Shown one piece after another: positions 24,962 through 34,421 of a DNA stretch of 50,585 nucleotides (the first letter of the stretch is position 1; every line of letters begins with the position of its first letter). Origin of the DNA: Arsukibacterium ikkense. Its GTDB lineage: Bacteria; Pseudomonadota; Gammaproteobacteria; Enterobacterales; Alteromonadaceae. Location of the stretch: positions 1 to 50,585 of the forward strand of contig NZ_LAHO01000023.1 of NCBI RefSeq assembly GCF_000987775.1, given 5' to 3'. The position numbers and the translations under genes were made by a program. The notes under the pieces are model-generated. The model was not told where the DNA came from, ran no database searches, and worked only from the letters and a program-made list of their open reading frames with translations.

Positions 24962-25552
24962 TCAACTTTTATCATCGTGGCCAATCCGGCTGGCATCTGC
25001 GCCTGTTTGCTGGCGGTACTTGGCATCGGCCCTTGTGTTGTAAGGACGATCTGCTGGCGTGGTCATCAGCTCAAAGTTCAGCGCACCAATTTTCATATGC
25101 GGCCGTAGCGCCAATGGCAGCTTACCGCTGTTGTAAAATTCCAGCACAATATTACCTGACCAGCCCGGATCAATCCGGTGCGCCGTAACATGCACCATTA
25201 GCCCTAAACGCGCCAGGGAAGAGCGACCATCCAGCCAGCCTACTATATCAGCAGGCAGCCGCACCGACTCTTGGGTTACCCCTAGCGCCAGTTCACCCGG
25301 GTGCAGAATAAATACCTGATCGTCGCTAATGTAAATTTCGTCACTCATTACTGAGTTTAGTGCGGCATCTACCTGCGCCCGCGGCCCGCTCAGGTCAATA
25401 AAAGGGGCGGCATGCGCCTGAAATACCCTGAATTTATTGCCCAGGCGAATATCAACGCTAACCCCACTAATCATGTCGGCATCTGGCGCTGGCGTAATAC
25501 CAATTTTACCTTCTGCCAGATAACGCTCTATATCGCGGTCACTCAATCTCAT
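24962..25552 (-). CDS. dcd: dCTP deaminase
   Basis: 196 residues (E. coli Dcd 193), converting dCTP to dUTP for thymidylate synthesis. The family core is present: ILHPGELALGVTQESV, the WLDGRSSLARLGLMVHVTAH active-site region, and DPGWSGNIVLEFYN. The protein is a cytoplasmic trimer by family. Its ATG is 2 nt after the mrp stop, so the two genes are almost certainly co-transcribed; no independent Shine-Dalgarno is obvious, suggesting coupling. Confidence 0.95.
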   Translation of the reverse strand: MRLSDRDIERYLAEGKIGITPAPDADMISGVSVDIRLGNKFRVFQAHAAPFIDLSGPRAQVDAALNSVMSDEIYISDDQVFILHPGELALGVTQESVRLPADIVGWLDGRSSLARLGLMVHVTAHRIDPGWSGNIVLEFYNSGKLPLALRPHMKIGALNFELMTTPADRPYNTRADAKYRQQTGADASRIGHDDKS

Positions 25553-25554
25553 GC

Positions 25555-26487
25555 TTAATCATCCGTTATTACAATTTCAACCTGCTGCGCGTTAGCACCG
25601 GTTATATTTCTTAACATTTGCAGCGCGATTGTACGGTAAATTTCCGCAATTGGCTGCAGCTTTAACACTGCAGGCTCGCCCTGATCGCTCTGCTGGCGAA
25701 TTTGCCGCTGCAACGGCAGCTGCCCCAGTACCGGCACCTGATAGCGTTCAGCCAGCCTTACCCCACCTTCAGTACCAAAAATATCATCAGTCTCACCACA
25801 ATGCGGGCACTGGTAATAACTCATATTTTCAATCAGGCCCAATACCGGTATTTTTACCTGATTAAACATAGCAATCGCTTTGCCAGCATCGGCCAGTGCC
25901 ACATCCTGTGGCGTGGTAACAATCAGCGCTCCCGACACTTTAAGCTTTTGCGCCAGGGTAAGCTGAATATCGCCGGTGCCCGGTGGCATATCGACAATAA
26001 GTATATCCAGCGCCGGCCACAGGGTTTCATTTAACAGTTGCAACAGTGCCTGGCTGGCCATAGGCCCGCGCCAGACTGAGGCTTTGTCCGGGTCGACCAG
26101 AAAACCAATAGATTGCAAACTTATCCCAAAAGCCTGCTTAGGATTAAGCAGCTTATTATCCGGTGAATCTGCTCTGGCACCAGCCAGCCCTAACATCAGC
26201 GGAATGGATGGCCCGTAAATATCGGCATCGAGCAAACCTGTGCGCAGGCCCAGCTGTGCCAGGGTAGTGGCCAGATTTACCGCTGTCGTCGACTTACCCA
26301 CCCCACCTTTACCGGATGCAACCAGTACGATATGTTGAATATCAGCAATAAGCGGTGCGTTGGCGCGCAAGGCTGCTGCCAGGCTGCTGAATTCTTCAGT
26401 TGCTTGCTGATTGTCTGCCAGAGGCTGGCGGGAGCTGGCCGCGCTATGCGTTGATTTTTCAGCCGACTTTTTTAACCAATTAAACAT
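25555..26487 (-). CDS. apbC: Mrp/ApbC family iron-sulfur carrier ATPase
   Basis: 310 residues. The deviant Walker A GKGGVGKST lies at residues 59-67, DADIYGPSIP follows as switch I, and VDMPPGTGD as switch II. The cluster-bridging CPHC is near residue 223. This family carries Fe-S clusters to apoproteins. The N terminus lacks the MIP18/DUF59 domain that E. coli Mrp (369) and others have, replaced by a ~45-residue polar segment. ATG at 26487 is preceded by CGGAG 5 nt away. It leads the two-gene operon with dcd and is divergent from metG, a common arrangement. Confidence 0.92.
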   Translation of the reverse strand: MFNWLKKSAEKSTHSAASSRQPLADNQQATEEFSSLAAALRANAPLIADIQHIVLVASGKGGVGKSTTAVNLATTLAQLGLRTGLLDADIYGPSIPLMLGLAGARADSPDNKLLNPKQAFGISLQSIGFLVDPDKASVWRGPMASQALLQLLNETLWPALDILIVDMPPGTGDIQLTLAQKLKVSGALIVTTPQDVALADAGKAIAMFNQVKIPVLGLIENMSYYQCPHCGETDDIFGTEGGVRLAERYQVPVLGQLPLQRQIRQQSDQGEPAVLKLQPIAEIYRTIALQMLRNITGANAQQVEIVITDD

Positions 26488-26625
26488 TGTTACTCCGAAG
26501 TAGCGGCAATTCAGTTTTTTTTACTGCATTTTTGCCGCATTAGGGCATTGGCGGATGCGATTTAATGCTGGCTATTGTATCATTAAGCAACATTTTTTCA
26601 GTTATTTATGCAAAGAGCCTACCTG

Positions 26626-28662
26626 ATGTCGCAACGGAAAATTTTGATCACCAGCGCTTTACCTTATGCTAATGGACCCATCCATTTAGGCCACCTGCTC
26701 GAATACATACAAACCGATATCTGGGCGCGTTTTCAAAAAGCCCGTGGCCATGAGTGCTACTATGTATGTGCCGATGATGCCCACGGCACCCCTATTATGC
26801 TTAAAGCCCAGCAACAGGGCATTACGCCGGAGCAGATGATTGCCCAAACCAGAATTGAGCACGAAGCGGACTTTGCCGGTTTTGCGATTGGTTTTGATAA
26901 TTATTACACTACCCATAGCGAAGAAAACCGCGAATTTGCCAGCCTGATATACAAACGTCTGGATGATGCCGGTTACATTAAACGTAAAACCATTAGTCAG
27001 CTGTACGACCCGCAAAAAAATATGTTTTTGCCCGATCGCTTTGTAAAAGGTGATTGCCCTAAATGCGGCGCGTTGGATCAGAATGGCGACAGCTGTGATG
27101 TGTGCGGTGCAACCTACAGCCCTACTGATGTGAAAAATCCGCGCTCAGTGGTATCGGGTGCCACCCCGGTGTTAAAAGATTCAGAGCACTATTTTTTCGA
27201 CTTACCGGCTTTCAGTCAGATGTTGCAAGACTGGACCCGCAGTGGCGCGCTGCAGGAGGAAATGGCTAACAAATTGCAGGAATGGTTTATCGATGGCCTG
27301 CAAATGTGGGACATCAGCCGTGATGCGCCCTATTTTGGCTTTGAAATCCCCGGAGCACCGGGTAAATTTTTCTATGTCTGGTTAGATGCCCCCATTGGCT
27401 ATCTGGCCAGTTTTAAAAACTACTGTGATAAGCATAATATCGATTTTGACAGTTTCTGGCAGCAAGACTCCAGCGCCGAGGTGTATCACTTTATTGGTAA
27501 AGACATTATCTATTTTCACAGCCTGTTCTGGCCAGCCATGCTGCATGGCGCCGGTTTCAGAAAGCCCAATGCCGTTTATGCTCATGGTTTTGTCACCGTT
27601 AACGGCGCTAAAATGTCGAAATCGCGCGGCACCTTTATCAAAGCCCGCGCCTATCTGGATAATTTAAACCCGGAATACCTGCGTTACTACTTTGCCTCTA
27701 AACTGACCTCTGGCATTACCGATCTGGATTTAAACCTGGATGATTTTACCCAGAAAGTTAACGCGGACCTTGTTGGCAAAGTCGTCAATATCGCCAGTCG
27801 CTGTGCTGGTTTTATCAGTAAGCGGTATGACGGCAAACTGGCGGCCAGTGTCGCAGAGCCGGCTTTACTGCAAGAGTTTGTTGCTGCCGGCGATAGCATT
27901 GCCGACAGTTTCGAAAAGCGCGAGTTTGCCCGGGCTGTGCGCGACATTATGGCGCTGGCCGATAAAGCCAATCAGTATATTGATACCAAGGCGCCCTGGG
28001 TGCTGGTAAAAGATGATGCCCGCCAGCAGGAGGCCCATGATGTCTGCTCTATGGGGCTGAATTTATTCCGGGTATTAATGCAGTATTTAAAACCGGTATT
28101 ACCGGTGATGGCTGGCGAAGTGGAAGCCTTTCTGAATACTGAGCTTAGCTGGCAGAATTACCACCAACCACTGCTTAACCATGCCATTAACCCGTTTAAA
28201 GCCTTAATGACCAGGGTCGACCCGCTAAAAGTCGCCGCCATGGTTGAGGCCTCCACTGAAAACCTGCAAGCGACCCCGCAGCATCAACCGCAGCTACCAG
28301 CTGTTGCTGTGACCGAACGCGAGCCCATCAGCGAGACTATCAGCATTGACGATTTTGCCAAAATCGATTTACGGGTGGCCAAGATTGTCAGTGCAAGTGC
28401 CGTTGAAGGCGCTGATAAACTAGTGCAATTGCAACTGGATATTGGCAACGGCGAAACCCGTCAGGTATTTGCCGGCATTAAAGCCGCCTACGCGCCCGAA
28501 GATTTAATTGGCCGCAGTACGGTGATGGTGGCTAACCTGGCGCCGCGCAAAATGCGCTTTGGTTTATCAGAAGGTATGGTACTGGCGGCAGGCCCTGGTG
28601 GCGGCGACGTATTTATCTTAAGCCCCGATGACGGCGCCCTGCCAGGTATGCGGGTAAAATAA
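26626..28662 (+). CDS. metG: methionyl-tRNA synthetase
   Basis: 678 residues (E. coli 677), charging tRNA-Met. HLGH, the HIGH-type motif, is at residues 20-23. Four zinc cysteines are at 144, 147, 157 and 160, the two-knuckle type. KMSKS is at 329-333. A C-terminal OB-fold tRNA-binding domain starts near FAKIDLRVAKIVSAS and gives the dimeric form. ATG at 26626 is chosen because MSQRKILITSALPYANG is the conserved beginning; the in-frame ATG at 26608 adds six residues. It is followed 4 nt later by an MFS gene, so they may share a transcript. Confidence 0.96.
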   Translation: MSQRKILITSALPYANGPIHLGHLLEYIQTDIWARFQKARGHECYYVCADDAHGTPIMLKAQQQGITPEQMIAQTRIEHEADFAGFAIGFDNYYTTHSEENREFASLIYKRLDDAGYIKRKTISQLYDPQKNMFLPDRFVKGDCPKCGALDQNGDSCDVCGATYSPTDVKNPRSVVSGATPVLKDSEHYFFDLPAFSQMLQDWTRSGALQEEMANKLQEWFIDGLQMWDISRDAPYFGFEIPGAPGKFFYVWLDAPIGYLASFKNYCDKHNIDFDSFWQQDSSAEVYHFIGKDIIYFHSLFWPAMLHGAGFRKPNAVYAHGFVTVNGAKMSKSRGTFIKARAYLDNLNPEYLRYYFASKLTSGITDLDLNLDDFTQKVNADLVGKVVNIASRCAGFISKRYDGKLAASVAEPALLQEFVAAGDSIADSFEKREFARAVRDIMALADKANQYIDTKAPWVLVKDDARQQEAHDVCSMGLNLFRVLMQYLKPVLPVMAGEVEAFLNTELSWQNYHQPLLNHAINPFKALMTRVDPLKVAAMVEASTENLQATPQHQPQLPAVAVTEREPISETISIDDFAKIDLRVAKIVSASAVEGADKLVQLQLDIGNGETRQVFAGIKAAYAPEDLIGRSTVMVANLAPRKMRFGLSEGMVLAAGPGGGDVFILSPDDGALPGMRVK

Positions 28663-28666
28663 ACTG

Positions 28667-30082
28667 ATGCATAGCCCGTTTCGCAGTTTTTCATCACTGT
28701 TTGCCACTACCCTGATCATGGTATTGGGCGCCGGCCTGTTAACCACCTACCTGGGGTTATCACTGGCAGCAGACGGTGTTCAGCAACTGTGGATTGGTGG
28801 CATGATGTCAGCTTATTACCTGGGGCTGGTGGTAGGCTCCAAGCTCGGCCATAAATTAATTGGCCGGGTTGGCCATATTCGTACCTTTGTTGCCAGCGCA
28901 GGAATGGTAACGGCCTCAGCGTTAGGCCATGCCTTAACCGATGATTTGCAGTTCTGGTTGGTACTGCGTTTGCTGGTGGGTACCGGTATGATGTGCCAGT
29001 ATATGGTGCTGGAAAGCTGGTTAAATGAACAGGCAGAAAGCAATCAACGCGGTACGGTGTTTGCCAGCTATATGATTGTTTCTTACATTGGCATGGTGGC
29101 CGGCCAAACGGTGTTGTCGTTTTTTCCAGAGCTGGGTTTAGAGCCACTATTGCTGGTGGGCATATGTTACGCCTTATGTATTGTGCCCATTGCGTTAACC
29201 CGCCGCATCCACCCGGCACCACTGCATCCGGCACCACTGAAAATTCTGCCATTCTGGCGCCAGGTACCGCAGTCACTCACCACCATACTGATGGCTGGCG
29301 GCATTTCAGGCTCATTTTATGGCCTGGCACCGGCCTTTGCTGCAGGCTCGGGTTTATCCACTAAAGAAATAGCGGTGTTTATGTCGGCCACTATCCTGGC
29401 CGGTTTACTGGCGCAATGGCCGATGGGTAAGCTGTCAGATAAAATACCGCGCAGCCGCTTATTACGGGTAAACAGTGCCTTGCTGGGCTTGTTGGTGTTA
29501 AGCATGGCTATCCTGCCCATTAGCGGCCCCTTACTTATTGCCATGACATTTTGCTTTGGTATTCTGGCGTTTACCCTGTACCCCCTGGCAACCGCACTGG
29601 CCAACCAGCATATCGACCCAGAGGAGCGGGTAGCGTTGTCTGCGACCATTTTGCTTACTTTTGGTATTGGCGCCACCATAGGCCCGTTAATTGCTTCCGG
29701 TTTGATGCAATTGTTAGGTAACAGTATGTTGTATGGTTATATGGCAGTCGCCTGTTTAATATTATTTATCCGCTTACAACGGGTAAATTACAATCAGAAG
29801 ATGGCCAAAAGAATGTTATCGCAGCAACAATCCTCAGACTACCAGGTAGCTTCAGGTGATTTAGTCTCTTCGCCGCTGGCAGCAGCATTAGACCCCAGAG
29901 TTAACGAAGATTTAGTACAGCAGCAAATGCGTGATGAGACACTGACCGAGCCGGAGCCAGAAGCCAGCCCCCAAACAGCAGAAAAAACCGCGGAAAGTGC
30001 AGATGATGTAATCGTAACCGAGCCATCTGTAGCTGAAGGTGAAACGCAAGCACAACAAGGCCAACGGTCTGCAACAGAATAG
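28667..30082 (+). CDS. MFS transporter, YcaD-like
   Basis: A 471-residue major facilitator with about twelve helices in the first ~380 residues, resembling E. coli YcaD in its opening and the SKLGHKLIGRVGHIRTF loop between helices 2 and 3. The last ~90 residues are a long acidic hydrophilic tail (TEPEPEASPQTAEKTAE and similar) absent from the short family members. The start lies 4 nt after metG. Substrate unknown. The long minus-strand ORF inside it is a shadow. Confidence 0.82.
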   Translation: MHSPFRSFSSLFATTLIMVLGAGLLTTYLGLSLAADGVQQLWIGGMMSAYYLGLVVGSKLGHKLIGRVGHIRTFVASAGMVTASALGHALTDDLQFWLVLRLLVGTGMMCQYMVLESWLNEQAESNQRGTVFASYMIVSYIGMVAGQTVLSFFPELGLEPLLLVGICYALCIVPIALTRRIHPAPLHPAPLKILPFWRQVPQSLTTILMAGGISGSFYGLAPAFAAGSGLSTKEIAVFMSATILAGLLAQWPMGKLSDKIPRSRLLRVNSALLGLLVLSMAILPISGPLLIAMTFCFGILAFTLYPLATALANQHIDPEERVALSATILLTFGIGATIGPLIASGLMQLLGNSMLYGYMAVACLILFIRLQRVNYNQKMAKRMLSQQQSSDYQVASGDLVSSPLAAALDPRVNEDLVQQQMRDETLTEPEPEASPQTAEKTAESADDVIVTEPSVAEGETQAQQGQRSATE

Positions 30083-30083
30083 A

Positions 30084-31550
30084 TTAGTTCGAATTGGTCA
30101 GGGCTTTGTTCCACAGGTTCTGATTTTTAGTGTAAGAGAAATATTCTGACGGATGCCAACATTTTGGCAGCAGCGCCATGTTTTTTCGCTCTTCAAAATT
30201 GGATACCAGCTTGCTTAAAATCTCCAGCAGCCGCTCTTCGCTTATTCTCTCCAGCTTTTTGCGTGCCGGCGGATAATATAAATTGTTTTCAACACTGATC
30301 ACACAGCCCTGGGCCGAGACGTTATATGTCAGGTTACGGGTAACCATCCTGCATATCGGCATTCGGGGATCTTCCGGGTATAAACCGGTTACGATGGCGT
30401 ATTCGTAACGGTCTAAATCCTGCCGGTCTGAATCTTTTGGAATGTAGGTCACGCCAAAACCCTGTGGAAAGATGCCTGTGATCTTAAGTAACCCGGCGAC
30501 CGCCACCGGGCTGTAAATACCCTTTTCAACCCCTTTTTCCAGTACCAGCCCTACCTTGGGCAAACTTTCATAGCTGTAATTCGCTTTGGTTGACAACACA
30601 ACCGAGGTATAAATTTGTGGGATTTTCAGTAAATTGCCAACACCATGCTCTGGCTTAATGGCATTTTTTAACAGGAAAATTAAAAACGATTGTTTTTCAC
30701 GCTCGTTCTGAACAAACCAATCCCGTTGCTCTTTTGAATTGCCCTGATACACCCCGGTTCCGAGTGCATGCACCACATAATTCAAACTTTCCCGATAACT
30801 GATTTTCAGCAATTCGGTTCGTTCTTCATTTTCCAGCATTCTGAATTCATCCAGATCACCCGCCGGACCTTTTAAAATGCGCTGAGCGTCCGGATGACAA
30901 CTACCAATATCCTGTAACAAGGCGGCCATCAGCAAAGGCACCTGGATATCATCCCTGAAAGGCTGGTAATCGTCGCTACGCGGCGTTTCTGTCATCGCTT
31001 GCTTACGTTTAACAATAAAGGGATGACTAATATGGTTATCCAGCAACAGCCGATCGAGCAAGCGTAAACTTAACAATGCTTTATATAAGTGCTTACTTTT
31101 CTGATTAGACGCCGCGACGTTCTTACCCTCGGTTGGCGACATCAACTGAATGGTGCCGAGTACTTTTGCAGTTTGAATATTGGTTTCTTCAAAGCTATCA
31201 CTGTCTGACAACGCCAGAATATCCAGGCACAGCCGACGTAATGATTCGTAACGGGTCAGATTATCGTCTTGCTGAACCTGGCTAAAGGCTTCGTGCTCGT
31301 TCTGGGCCTTTTGCAGATTACGCTCAATTAATGCCTGATCCCCCTTACTGGCCTGCGCCTGGCGATTTTTAAATAAAAATACCTGCTGCTCCAGTTCGGT
31401 TTGCTGTTGTTGTCGCTCGGCAAAACTGCCATACCAAATCATTGCTTGCTCAAATAAGGAATCTGCAACCACGGTAGTGTCATAAACGCGGTTTAATAGT
31501 GCTTTTACCGCCTTGGTAAAATTTGACTTGCCTACATTGCCGATTGACAT
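30084..31550 (-). CDS. uncharacterised protein with a possible degenerate HD-type region
   Basis: About 488 residues from ATG at 31550; the in-frame start at 31607 adds 19 unlikely residues. No signal or membrane helix is evident. The N terminus, MSIGNVGKSNFTKAVKALLN, leads into a coiled coil. The middle has LLMAALLQDIGSCHPDAQRI, where the helical order hints at an HD-domain-like core, but a clear HD pair is not seen. The C-terminal third is beta-rich with a PilZ-sized segment (YEYAIVTGLYPEDPRMPICR). It faces the MFS gene, stop to stop. Family not identified. Confidence 0.65.
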   Translation of the reverse strand: MSIGNVGKSNFTKAVKALLNRVYDTTVVADSLFEQAMIWYGSFAERQQQQTELEQQVFLFKNRQAQASKGDQALIERNLQKAQNEHEAFSQVQQDDNLTRYESLRRLCLDILALSDSDSFEETNIQTAKVLGTIQLMSPTEGKNVAASNQKSKHLYKALLSLRLLDRLLLDNHISHPFIVKRKQAMTETPRSDDYQPFRDDIQVPLLMAALLQDIGSCHPDAQRILKGPAGDLDEFRMLENEERTELLKISYRESLNYVVHALGTGVYQGNSKEQRDWFVQNEREKQSFLIFLLKNAIKPEHGVGNLLKIPQIYTSVVLSTKANYSYESLPKVGLVLEKGVEKGIYSPVAVAGLLKITGIFPQGFGVTYIPKDSDRQDLDRYEYAIVTGLYPEDPRMPICRMVTRNLTYNVSAQGCVISVENNLYYPPARKKLERISEERLLEILSKLVSNFEERKNMALLPKCWHPSEYFSYTKNQNLWNKALTNSN

Positions 31551-31628
31551 TATCCGTATTGTTCCTTGTTTTCTTTTGTTTATGCTGCCACACCAGATAA
31601 AGCGCATAGCGCTAGTGGTTACTCAACT

Positions 31629-32627
31629 TTAAAACATCAGTACTAATTTACCAATATTATTGTTATTAGTCATAACATTATGTGCCTGTTCAGCATTTTT
31701 CCAGCTAAAACTTTCACTCACTAACGGCGTAAGCTTCCCTGCAGCCATGGCCTGACCAAAGGTTGCGACATAATTGGCGGTTAACTCAGCTTTATACTGA
31801 TTAGTGCGGTTTCGTAAAGTGCTACATAACATGCTTCCCCGTTTTTTAAACAAAGCAGCCATATCAAACTGCTCAATTATCCGCCCTCCCATTAAAGCGT
31901 AGATAATAATAACGCCATCGTCTGCCAGTATTTTAATATTCTCATTTACATAACCACCAGCTACCGGGTCCAGAATCAGATCAGCCCCCAGTGGCCACTG
32001 CTCAGCTAATGCCGTGCTGAACTGACGCTGTTGATAATTTATGGCGATGTCAGCGCCAAGCGCTAAACAGGCGTCGGCTTTTTCAGGCCGGCCAACAGTG
32101 ACGGCCACCTGGGCGTTAACTAACTTTGCCAGCTGAATGGCACTGGTTCCCACCCCGCTGGCACCGGCATGCAGTACAACGCGCTGCCCGCTTTTAAGCT
32201 TACCCAGGGTAAATAACAACTGATAGGCAGTCAGCAAGGTTTCGGCGGCAGCCCCTGCGTGCTGCCAGGTCCAGTGCGCGGGCTTGCTAATCGCATGCTT
32301 TGTTTGCAACAACGCATACTCGGCATAACCGCCGCCAGCGACAATGCCAAACACTTCGCGGCCAAGCCAATGTTCATCTGCGTCATTACCAACCTGCACC
32401 ACCTCACCCGCTACCTCCAGACCGAGAATATCACTCTCACCAGGCGGTGGCGGATAGTGTCCGAGGCGCTGCATCAAATCAGCCCGGTTCACACCGGCCG
32501 CCTTTACTTTAAGCAGTAGCTGACCAGGCTTCGCCACCGGGGTTGGCTGCTGTTCAATAGTCAGCCGGCTGTTTTTACCCGGGCTTAGCACCGAGACAAC
32601 CTGCATCTGTTGCTGTATTTCCACCAT
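31629..32627 (-). CDS. quinone oxidoreductase, PIG3 type (zinc-free MDR)
   Basis: 332 residues of the medium-chain dehydrogenase/reductase superfamily, quinone-reductase branch, close to the PIG3 (TP53I3) type. RADLMQRLGHYPPPPGESDI is a hallmark segment. The NADPH-binding motif is HAGASGVGTSAIQLAK, near residues 155-170. The zinc-ligand cysteines of alcohol dehydrogenases are missing, as expected. ATG at 32627 has AGGG 5 nt upstream. It would reduce quinones or aldehydes with NADPH in the cytoplasm. It is divergent from rlmI. Confidence 0.85.
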   Translation of the reverse strand: MVEIQQQMQVVSVLSPGKNSRLTIEQQPTPVAKPGQLLLKVKAAGVNRADLMQRLGHYPPPPGESDILGLEVAGEVVQVGNDADEHWLGREVFGIVAGGGYAEYALLQTKHAISKPAHWTWQHAGAAAETLLTAYQLLFTLGKLKSGQRVVLHAGASGVGTSAIQLAKLVNAQVAVTVGRPEKADACLALGADIAINYQQRQFSTALAEQWPLGADLILDPVAGGYVNENIKILADDGVIIIYALMGGRIIEQFDMAALFKKRGSMLCSTLRNRTNQYKAELTANYVATFGQAMAAGKLTPLVSESFSWKNAEQAHNVMTNNNNIGKLVLMF

Positions 32628-32725
32628 AAATACCCTAATTGAGGCTGACAGACAGTTTTTACTTTAGCTTTGTCGCCAGCTTCTCTAAAATGCGGTTTTT
32701 AGTCTAGCACAGTGTAACTAAACGC

Positions 32726-33931
32726 ATGAGCAAGCAAACTGCAAGTCCGGCCATTATTCTCGCTCCAGGTCGGGAGAAAGCCCTGAAGCGCCAGCATCCC
32801 TGGATTTTTTCTAACGCAATAAGTCAGGTTATCAGTACCCCGAACAGCGGTGATATTGTTGATGTACTCAGCAGTAAAGGCGAGTGGCTGGCCACGGCAG
32901 CGTACTCCCCGCGCTCTCAGATCAGAGCGCGGGTATGGAGCTTTGTGCAGAACCAGAGCATTGATGCCGACTTTTTCTACTCGCGATTAGCTGACGCCTG
33001 GCAGTTACGGCAAAGCCTGTTTAACCAAAGTACAACTAACGCCGTGCGCTTGATAGCAGGCGAGTCTGATGGTTTGCCCGGTATTACCATAGATAAATAT
33101 GCCGATGTGCTGGTGTGTCAGTTATTATCTGCCGGCGCCGAGGCCAGCCGCAAGTTGCTACTGGCAGCGTTGATTAAACTCTTTCCAGAACACAGCATTT
33201 ATGAGCGCTCGGATGTTGATGTGCGTAAAAAAGAAGGTCTGGAACCAACTACGGGCTGGTTGCATCTGCCACGCGACAGCGGTGAAGTCGTGATCCAGGA
33301 ACATGGTATGGCGTTACAGGTAGATGTGATTAACGGCCATAAAACCGGTTTTTATCTGGATCAGCGGGCCAGCCGCCAGGCGGTTAAACGTTATGCCCAG
33401 GCTAAAACTGTTTTAAACTGTTTTAGCTACACCGGTACTTTTGCGGTTGCCGCATTACAAGGCGGCGCCAGTAAGGTGACTAACGTAGACATGTCTGAAC
33501 TTGCTTTAGCCACCAGCGAGCGCAATGCCCGGTTAAATAAGCTTGATCTTACTGCGTTAGAGCATGAGAAAGCTGACGTGTTTAAGCTGCTGCGGCATTA
33601 CCGGGAGCAAGGCCGGCAATTTGATATGGTGATTCTGGATCCACCAAAATTCGCCGATAATAAATCCCAGCTAGTGGGTGCTTGCCGCGGCTATAAAGAT
33701 ATTAATATGGTAGCGATGCAGCTGGTGAAACCAGGTGGCTTACTGTTTACGTTTTCCTGCTCAGGCTTAATGGAAGATAGTTTATTTCAGAAAATTGTTG
33801 CCGACGCCGCTTTAGATGCCAAAAGGCAGTGTCAGTTTTTGGAGCGTTTACAACAAGACAGCGACCATCTGGTGTTAAGTACCTTCCCGGAGGGACATTA
33901 TCTTAAAGGTTTAATCTGCAGAATTGGCTAG
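32726..33931 (+). CDS. rlmI: 23S rRNA (cytosine1962-C5)-methyltransferase
   Basis: 401 residues matching RlmI (YccW; E. coli 396), which methylates C1962 of 23S rRNA. An N-terminal PUA-like domain (APGREKALKRQHPWIFSNAI) precedes an EEHEE domain and a Rossmann SAM domain (NCFSYTGTFAVAALQGGA). The catalytic motifs are ILDPPKFA near 304-311 and Cys345 in TFSCSGLM, the m5C-type cysteine. ATG at 32726 has a weak ribosome binding site. A terminator shared with the PilZ gene follows. Confidence 0.93.
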   Translation: MSKQTASPAIILAPGREKALKRQHPWIFSNAISQVISTPNSGDIVDVLSSKGEWLATAAYSPRSQIRARVWSFVQNQSIDADFFYSRLADAWQLRQSLFNQSTTNAVRLIAGESDGLPGITIDKYADVLVCQLLSAGAEASRKLLLAALIKLFPEHSIYERSDVDVRKKEGLEPTTGWLHLPRDSGEVVIQEHGMALQVDVINGHKTGFYLDQRASRQAVKRYAQAKTVLNCFSYTGTFAVAALQGGASKVTNVDMSELALATSERNARLNKLDLTALEHEKADVFKLLRHYREQGRQFDMVILDPPKFADNKSQLVGACRGYKDINMVAMQLVKPGGLLFTFSCSGLMEDSLFQKIVADAALDAKRQCQFLERLQQDSDHLVLSTFPEGHYLKGLICRIG

Positions 33932-33969
33932 CCTGCTTTGCACAGGCCAGACACCTTGTAACAACCTTT

Positions 33970-34001
33970 AAATTAAGCCCGCTTTTTGGCGGGTTTAATT
34001 T
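33970..34001. terminator. bidirectional terminator shared by rlmI and the PilZ gene
   Basis: AAATTAAGCCCGC (33970-33982) pairs with GCGGGTTTAATTT (33989-34001), one G-T pair included, around a T-rich loop. The right arm contains the PilZ gene's stop codon (33995-33997). Confidence 0.8.
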
Positions 34002-34294
34002 AATTCCATAAAGGCCAGGCCTATCTGGTAGCCATCTTCACTTTCCTGAGCGCAACGCACCACCTTGGCAGTGGCATCGAGCGGCGGAATGCTGGCGTTA
34101 TTTGATTCCAGCCGGACTTTAATTAAAGTACCCATTTCCAACGGCTCATCAATATCTACTGACATACCCGAGGCACTTAAGTCACGGCAAACCCCATCTA
34201 TCGTCCGGCCTGCTTCAGGATCGTTCAGCAGTAATTGCACATCGGCATTTACCATCATTCTGAAATAGTGCCGTCCATCGCCTTTTGTTAACAT
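33995..34294 (-). CDS. PilZ domain protein
   Basis: A 99-residue stand-alone PilZ domain, the usual cyclic di-GMP receptor. Both halves of the binding signature are present: Arg8-x3-Arg12 in RHYFR and Asp38-x-Ser40-x2-Gly43 in DLSASG. It probably acts as a c-di-GMP responsive adaptor for motility or surface behaviour; the partner is unknown. Monocistronic. Its stop lies within the shared terminator hairpin. Confidence 0.88.
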   Translation of the reverse strand: MLTKGDGRHYFRMMVNADVQLLLNDPEAGRTIDGVCRDLSASGMSVDIDEPLEMGTLIKVRLESNNASIPPLDATAKVVRCAQESEDGYQIGLAFMELN

Positions 34295-34421
34295 AACTTT
34301 CCCCTGTCAATACTACAACGTTAGTTATAGAACTTTCCACTGTGCCTGTAAAGTAGCATAAACACTAGCCCAATCTGCATGCGATGCTATGTCATTGTTT
34401 AAAGCTCACCCAAATGCCAGC

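Noticed and set aside
28716..29276. 186-codon minus-strand ORF inside the MFS gene
   Set aside because: The plus-strand frame is a clear twelve-helix transporter; the opposite one is Pro/Arg-rich and featureless.
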